From: Nitriliruptoraceae bacterium
GTDB taxonomy: Bacteria > Actinomycetota > Nitriliruptoria > Nitriliruptorales > Nitriliruptoraceae
DNA length: 6,136 nucleotides
Assembly (NCBI GenBank): GCA_007118045.1
Contig: SKTG01000446.1
Location: 1-6,136, forward strand
Reading direction: 5' to 3'
Shown here in pieces: positions 1 to 4,500 of this stretch. Below the pieces are notes generated by a model that did not search any database, was not told the DNA's origin, and saw only the letters and a list, made by a program, of their open reading frames with translations. Every line of letters begins with the position of its first letter. Within the stretch, counting starts at the first letter, position 1. Position numbers and translations under genes: made by a program.

Positions 1-83
1 CGCTGGCCAGCGTCGCCGAGCTCGATCGGCTGGGCGAGGCGGTCGGCGCGGCCCTGGACGGGTTCGGCGCGGAACCGCACTGA
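1..83 (+). CDS. C-terminal end of an unidentified protein (5' partial)
   Basis: Reading from base 3, 26 codons run open to a TGA at 81-83, and the protein ends ...FGAEPH. By eye 24 of the 26 codons end in G or C, which is the coding pattern of this genome and is clearly better than the other plus frames. The visible tail is Ala/Leu/Gly-rich with alternating acidic residues (ELDRLGEAVGAAL), compatible with a C-terminal amphipathic helix. Too little remains to assign a family. It lies on the same strand as the aquaporin, 148 bases upstream of its start. A GC-rich hairpin lies in that gap, so the two are probably separate transcription units, although co-transcription cannot be excluded. Confidence 0.55.
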   Translation, partial: LASVAELDRLGEAVGAALDGFGAEPH

Positions 84-143
84 GCCGCCACGACCGTCCT
101 GCCCGCCTGAGCGGACCGGATCAGCGGACGGCCTGAGCTTCCG

Positions 144-174
144 CCGGCGTATCACCCCGTCCGGGTGAGGCCGG
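144..174 (+). terminator. GC-rich hairpin, possible terminator
   Basis: TCACCC (152-157) and GGGTGA (163-168) pair perfectly around a 5-base loop. CCGGC (144-148) and GCCGG (170-174) extend the stem beyond a small asymmetric internal loop. It starts 60 bases after the stop of the upstream gene and ends 57 bases before the aquaporin start. There is no T-run after it, so it does not meet the classic intrinsic terminator definition; actinobacterial terminators often lack the T-run. It could instead be a leader structure of the aquaporin mRNA, or chance in GC-rich DNA. Confidence 0.3.
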
Positions 175-218
175 GGAGACGGTGACTCCGGATGATGAGG
201 GTCGACCGGTTCGCGCCC

Positions 219-224
219 AGGAGG
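219..224 (+). promoter_or_regulatory. Ribosome binding site of the aquaporin gene
   Basis: AGGAGG lies 7 bases before the GTG at 232. It fixes this GTG as the start, because no in-frame ATG, GTG or TTG lies between it and the start. The nearby ATGs at 192 and 195 are in other frames. Confidence 0.8.
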
Positions 225-231
225 TCGCTCC

Positions 232-1026
232 GTGCTCGCATCCCGAAGCCGCATCGCCGTCGCCGAGGCCATCGGCACGTTCGTGCTCGTCCTCGGTGGC
301 GCCGGCACCGCCGTGCTCGCGACCGGGGGCTTCTTCGGCGCGGGATCGGTCGGTGTGCTCGGGGTCGCCCTGGCGTTCGGTCTCTCGCTGCTGATCATGG
401 CCTACGCGATCGGCAACATCTCCGGCTGTCACATCAACCCGGCGGTCAGCGTCGGCCTCGTTCTGGCTCGCAAGCTCTCGCTCAAGGAGCTGCCCACCTA
501 CCTCGCCGGGCAGGTGGTCGGCGGCATCGCCGGCGGACTCGCGATCTGGGCGATCGCCGCGGGCGCGGCGGGAGGGTTCGAGCCCAGTCCCGCCAACTTC
601 GCCGTCAACGGGTGGGGCGAGTTGTCCCCCGGTGGCTTCGGCCTCACATCGGTCGCTGTCGCCGAGATCCTGCTCACCGCCCTGCTCGTGTTCGTGGTGC
701 TGAGCACGACGCACCGTCGCTTCGTGCCCGTTGCCGGCGGCCTCTCGGTGGGGTTGACCCTCGCGCTGATCCACCTGATCAGCATCCCGATCAGCAACAC
801 CTCGGTGAACCCCGTGCGGTCGCTCGCGATGGCCGTCTTCGCCGGTGGCGATGCGCTGGTCCAGCTCTGGGCGTTCGTCGTCTTCCCGCTGGTGGGCGCC
901 GCGCTGGGAGCGCTCGCATGGTCCTTCCTGGACGAGCCCGAGCGGGAACCCGAGGTGCTGACCCTCGACCTCGAAGGCCCTGCCGGTGAGGCCGAAGGAC
1001 ATCAGCCGCCGCCGATCCGGACCTGA
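232..1026 (+). CDS. aqpZ: Aquaporin Z-type water channel (MIP family)
   Basis: This is a 264-residue inner-membrane channel for passive water flow. The GTG start is set by a perfect AGGAGG site. Six membrane spans are visible at about residues 9-30, 42-62, 88-112, 139-160, 166-186 and 207-232. The first pore loop carries a normal NPA box (SGCHINPAVSVGL, NPA 69-71). The second reads NTSVNPVRS, so NPA has become NPV (193-195). The selectivity-filter residues match E. coli AqpZ, numbered from memory: F49 (Phe43), H181 (His174), T190 (Thr183) and R196 (Arg189). The small Thr/His/Arg filter argues for a water channel rather than a glycerol facilitator. The C-terminus has an acidic, Pro-rich tail of about 30 residues (233-264) beyond the usual end of AqpZ. 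The gene appears to stand alone: 504 bases separate it from the next gene, and no operon partner is seen. The family is very certain; the exact solute range is inferred. Confidence 0.95.
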   Translation: MLASRSRIAVAEAIGTFVLVLGGAGTAVLATGGFFGAGSVGVLGVALAFGLSLLIMAYAIGNISGCHINPAVSVGLVLARKLSLKELPTYLAGQVVGGIAGGLAIWAIAAGAAGGFEPSPANFAVNGWGELSPGGFGLTSVAVAEILLTALLVFVVLSTTHRRFVPVAGGLSVGLTLALIHLISIPISNTSVNPVRSLAMAVFAGGDALVQLWAFVVFPLVGAALGALAWSFLDEPEREPEVLTLDLEGPAGEAEGHQPPPIRT

Positions 1027-1343
1027 GGCACCGTCGGCCAACCGGAGCAGACCACGCGCGTCGTGGCGCTCGGGGGCGCGGGCGATGGTGGACATGACCC
1101 GGCGTGGTGCACGGTCGTAGTCGTCGTGGGGCAGCTCCGCGAACCGCGATGCTTCGCGGATCGCCGCCCGCGACCGGGTCACCCGCGGGCCCTCGCCGGC
1201 ATCCGAGCCGGCGGGCGCCGACGCGACGTGCGCAGGTGCGGCTCGTCCGGGTTCGGGCCGACCCGGAGCCAGAGCGGTACGTGGTAGAGCCGTTGTCCTC
1301 TGGAGAGGGGGGCAGCCCGGGCGTAGCGTCGAGCACTAGTCAT
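1027..1343 (-). pseudogene. Possible frameshifted gene remnant, unidentified
   Basis: On the minus strand an ATG at 1343 opens a frame (MTSARRYARAAP...) with a well-formed stretch LYHVPLWLRVGPNPDEPHL, in which nearly every codon ends in G or C. Near 1225-1235 this frame turns Arg/Pro-rich, and it meets a stop near 1181. The next frame then takes over the coding-like pattern with GSDAGEGPRVTRSRAAIREA followed by FAELPHDDYDRAPRRVMST. One frameshift would join them into a protein of about 100 residues. The second frame has no stop of its own before the aquaporin, so the 3' end given here is arbitrary. No ribosome site precedes the ATG, which overlaps the palindrome array. No family is recognised. 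It may be a decayed gene, or simply a GC-biased antisense pattern. Confidence 0.25.
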
Positions 1344-1373
1344 TACGAGTGACAACTTGTCATAGCGAGTGAC
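1339..1373. promoter_or_regulatory. Palindromic operator-like array (GTCA/TGAC half-sites)
   Basis: Two near-identical 15-mers, GTCATTACGAGTGAC (1339-1353) and GTCATAGCGAGTGAC (1359-1373), repeat with a 20-base period, about two helical turns. Each is an imperfect dyad, GTCA-N7-TGAC. The junction forms a perfect 13-bp palindrome, TGACAACTTGTCA (1350-1362). Four alternating half-sites thus lie in one island of lower GC. This is typical of tandem dimer binding by a TetR- or MarR-like regulator, but no such gene is present in the window. Target candidates are the Tc gene, whose start is 158 bases downstream, and the minus-strand remnant, whose ATG lies inside the array. No convincing -10/-35 pair was found on either strand. 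Confidence 0.5.
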
Positions 1374-1450
1374 GGATGGGAGGTTCGAGGTCGAGCTCTG
1401 GGCGCTTGTCCCGCGCGACCGCATGCGCTGTTGGCCAACCTGACGAGACG

Positions 1451-1466
1451 GGGCCGACTCCGGCCC
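1451..1466 (+). repeat. Small GC hairpin in the Tc gene leader
   Basis: GGGCCG (1451-1456) and CGGCCC (1461-1466) form a 6-bp all-GC stem with the 4-base loop ACTC. It lies 65 bases before the ATG at 1531. No T-run follows, so it is more likely an mRNA leader structure or chance than a terminator. Confidence 0.25.
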
Positions 1467-1477
1467 GGCCGGGGGGT

Positions 1478-1512
1478 GATCCGCCAGGAGAGCCATGAGC
1501 CATCGGCGGATC
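1478..1512 (+). repeat. Inverted repeat enclosing an alternative start of the Tc gene
   Basis: GATCCGCC (1478-1485) and GGCGGATC (1505-1512) are perfect 8-bp arms around a 19-base loop. The loop contains AGGAG (1486-1490), an ATG at 1495 in frame with the Tc gene, and a tandem 7-mer GAGCCAT (1490-1496 and 1497-1503). If folded in the mRNA, the upstream start would sit in the loop, and the main ribosome site (1517-1523) would lie just 3' of the stem. The 3' arm would be coding if the ATG at 1495 is used. Confidence 0.35.
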
Positions 1513-1516
1513 CACC

Positions 1517-1523
1517 AGGGAGG
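1517..1523 (+). promoter_or_regulatory. Ribosome binding site favouring the 1531 start
   Basis: AGGGAGG lies 7 bases before the ATG at 1531, an ideal spacing. The only other start after the in-frame TGA at 1477-1479 is the ATG at 1495. Its AGGAG (1486-1490) is only 4 bases away, which is short. The 1531 start is therefore preferred; the 1495 start would add 12 residues (MSHRRIHQGGPI). Confidence 0.65.
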
Positions 1524-1530
1524 CCCCATC

Positions 1531-4500
1531 ATGCCCACCCAGCGGAGCTACCCCACGACTGCCATCGGGCACCTGGGTTGGCTCCAGAAGCTCGACCCCG
1601 ACCTGTATGACGATGCGTTGCAGCGGACCGTCGCTTCGGTCTTGGCGAGCCTGGAGGCAGGTCTCGCTGGAGCGTCACCGGCGGCACGGGAGGCGCTCGC
1701 TCGGTTGGACGTGACGATCGAGCCGGACACGAACGTCCGCGCGGCCATCCGCGAGGCGCTCGCTCGCACGGATCTGCCTGCTGAGGTCCGGACCGAAGCG
1801 TTGAACGCGATCGAGGCGACGCACCTGCCCGTCATCCCACTCGATCTCCTCAGCGACCCGACCCAGGACGTCCTGCCCCGGCCGGAGATCGGCCGGGCGC
1901 AGGTCGTCGCCCTGTCGCGTGCTGCGGGGCTCGACGAGGACACCATCGAGCGCGTCGTCGCGAGGGCGCCTCGGCCCGAGGCGATCACCGACGGCATCGT
2001 GGCCGCCCTGGTCGCGGACGGTGATCTCGACGAGAGCGCCGCGCGCGACCTCGGGCTCGCGGCGAGCCTCCACCATCTTGCCGACGGTGACGAGTCCCTC
2101 ATCCGCGCGGTGCGCGAGGTCGAGTTCCCTGAGTTGCCTGGGGGTCGGGTGGGATCGCTGCGCGAGCTCTTGGCACTGGACGCCTCGTCCTGGCTGGACG
2201 TGCTCGAAGCATCGGAAGCCGATCCTCCGGACGGCGTGACCCCCGCGGGGTACGCGGCAACGCTCGCCGACCGGGTCGCGCGGCTGTTCCCCACCGACTC
2301 GCTGCTCACCAGGCTGCCGGACGCGGGCGACGAGGTTCTCGCAGCCCTCGAGCAGCTCACGCCGCTACTGGAGCGCAACGACGATGTGACGGCTGGTGGC
2401 TTCGACGCCCTGGACCTGACCGGTCTGGATGCCGATGAGATCCCGGTGCTGCGCGATCAACATGCCGTCCTGGCATCGCTCACGGGTTCCTTCCCGGGCC
2501 TGGGACTGGCGGAGGTGTTGGCCGACGGATCGGCGACGCCGGCCGAGCGGGTGGAGGAGGCGAGCAGACGCATCGCTGCACTCGGTCGGGTGCAGGCGCT
2601 GAACCCCGACGTCGATCTACTGGGTCGCGAGTTCACTCCGGACTCCCAGGACCTGTCGGGGCTGCGCTTCGACGGCATCCCTGACGAGGACCGCGACCGC
2701 ATCCTGCAGACCCTGCGGGCGCAGCAGCGTGTACTCACGCTGACCGGGGACGTGACCGACACGCAGGCGTTACTGCAGGGCGGCTACACCTCCGCCCTGT
2801 CCGTCGCACGCTCGAGCCCCGAGGCGGTGGCCGAGCGGACGGGCCTCGCGGCGAGCGAGGCGGTCGCCGTGCGCGCCGACGCCCTCGCGACGATGGCCGA
2901 GGTCACGGCGGTGTTCGGCGGCATCCTGGACGCAGCGACAGGAGGCGTCGACGGGCTGGGCGATACCAGCGTACGCACGGACGCGCACGACTACCTGCGC
3001 CGACTCCCCGGATACCGCGAGCTGTTCGGCAACCAGGCGTACTGCGCCTGCGAGCATTGCGCCTCGATCCTCAGCCCTGCGGCGTACTTCGCCGATCTCA
3101 TGCTCTTCGTCGACGAGCATGTGACCGGCCCCGTCTTCGCCGCCATCCCCGACCACCCACTCAGCCTGCGGGTGCGACGACCGGACCTGTGGTCGACACC
3201 GTTGACGTGCGCGAACACCACGGAGACCCTCGCCACGCTCGAGCTCGTCAACGAGGTCCTGGAGAACCATCTCGCCACCGCCATCGGCCACGCCGGGACG
3301 CTTACCGACCGCCCAGGGGTCCAGGCGGCCGTCTACCGCCACCTGGCGACCTCGACCGCCTCGTTCGACGAGCCGTTCGTGCTGCCGCTCGCACGTCTCA
3401 GCGGCTACCTCGAGCACGCGGGTGTGGGTCGCGCCAGCGTCGCCCGCACTCTCGGAGCGCCCGCAGCAGCCGTCACGGCTGCCACGCTGGAGACATCGGA
3501 GATCGGCCGTCGGTTGATGGCCACCCGCAACGTCGGGACCCCGTTCCTGCGCGCGCTCTACGGCTTCGACCTGCCCACCAGGAACGACGGCGCCCACCCC
3601 ATCGACGTTCGGCGGCTCATGAGCGCTTCGTCGTTGACACGCCGGGAGCTGGGGCAGATCATCACGACCCGCTGGGTGCGCGCGGCAGGGGAGCCGCTGC
3701 AGATCCGCAGCGGGAAGACCGAAGCTTCCAACGTCCAGAACGACGTCGAGCGCATCCACGGGCTCACGCCGGATGCTCTGGACCGGATCCACCGTTTCAC
3801 CAGGCTGTGGCGCCGCCTGCCGTGGCAGGTCGGTGAGCTGGATCTGGTCCTGAGCTCCCTTGGAGCCACGACGTTGACCGAGGAGGAGCTCGACCGCCTC
3901 GTCACGATGGCCACGCTCGCCGAGCGGACAGGCGCTTCGGGTGAGGAGACCTGCGCACTCACCGGCCTCATCCCCCGTCACGGGGTCGACGATGCCTCCG
4001 TCGCCTTGTTCGACCGTCTCTTCAACGCGGCGTCGTTCGTGTCCAGCGACGGCGAGCTTCCGAAGGAGGACAGCTTCTTCGTTCACCCCGCTCTGAGCGA
4101 CGGTGACTCGGACCGGACGCCCGATCAGACCGCGCACCGCCTTCGGGCAGCCCTCGGCGTCGACGACGCCGGCCTGCTGCTGCTGATCGAGGCTGAAGGT
4201 CTGGCCCCCGCGTTGGGCATCGATCCGACCGACGAAACGCGGCGCGTCGCGCTGACCGCTGATCACCTGTCGGTCCTGTACCGCCACGCGCGGTTGGCTC
4301 GGCTGCTCCGACTCCCGGTGGCCGATCTGCTGCGACTGGTGTCGTTCGTGCCCGTGCTGTCGTCCGGCCACGTCACCGACGTCGACGACGTCGTGGCGCT
4401 GCTGGACTTCCGTGACTGGTACGCCACCAGCGGCTACTCCCTCGACGACCTCGCGGTCATCCGTCAGCGCGCGCCCGAGGATCCTGCGTCCTACGCCGAC

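Larger units (their letters stand above)
1027..1530. other. 504-base stretch without a confident gene
   Basis: The plus strand here has only short open frames with poor codon character. The minus strand shows a coding-like codon pattern split between two frames (about 1343-1027), listed as a possible remnant. A palindrome array occupies 1339-1373 in an island of lower GC. Bases 1376-1530 form the leader of the Tc gene, with hairpin-capable repeats at 1451-1466 and 1478-1512. A small CCACG/CGTGG hairpin at 1052-1066 lies 26 bases after the aquaporin stop but has no T-run, so it is only a weak terminator candidate. No tRNA or other RNA gene was recognised. Confidence 0.6.

Noticed and set aside
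192..989. A plus-strand open frame starting at ATG 192, overlapping the aquaporin
   Set aside because: Its product is an Arg-rich string with no membrane spans or motifs, and the overlapping frame from 232 is an unmistakable aquaporin with a better ribosome site.
121..1182. A 353-codon minus-strand open frame opposite the aquaporin
   Set aside because: Most of it is antisense to a clear AqpZ gene and reads as low-complexity Glu/Arg/Asp/Gly repeats. Only its first 50 or so codons, outside the aquaporin, look coding-like; these are treated as a possible remnant.
1339..1373. The two 15-mers as a minimal CRISPR array
   Set aside because: There are only two copies, separated by 5 bases. The repeats are themselves dyads and no cas gene is present, so an operator array fits better.
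1357..1385. TTGTCA at 1357-1362 as a -35 box for the Tc gene
   Set aside because: No acceptable -10 hexamer lies 16-19 bases downstream; the sequence there is GAGGTT-like. TTGTCA is better explained as half of the 13-bp palindrome.
1027..1530. An insertion sequence or transposon end between the two genes
   Set aside because: No transposase fragment, long terminal inverted repeats or target-site duplication could be found by reading both strands.
1548..2378. A 276-codon minus-strand frame opposite the start of the Tc gene
   Set aside because: The translation is dominated by Ser, Arg and Ala, typical of an antisense frame to GC-ending codons. The plus frame is continuous with the identified Tc protein.
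3057..3836. A 259-codon plus-strand frame within the Tc gene
   Set aside because: It is an Arg/Pro/His-rich out-of-frame reading of the VRP1 and shell region, with no independent start signal.
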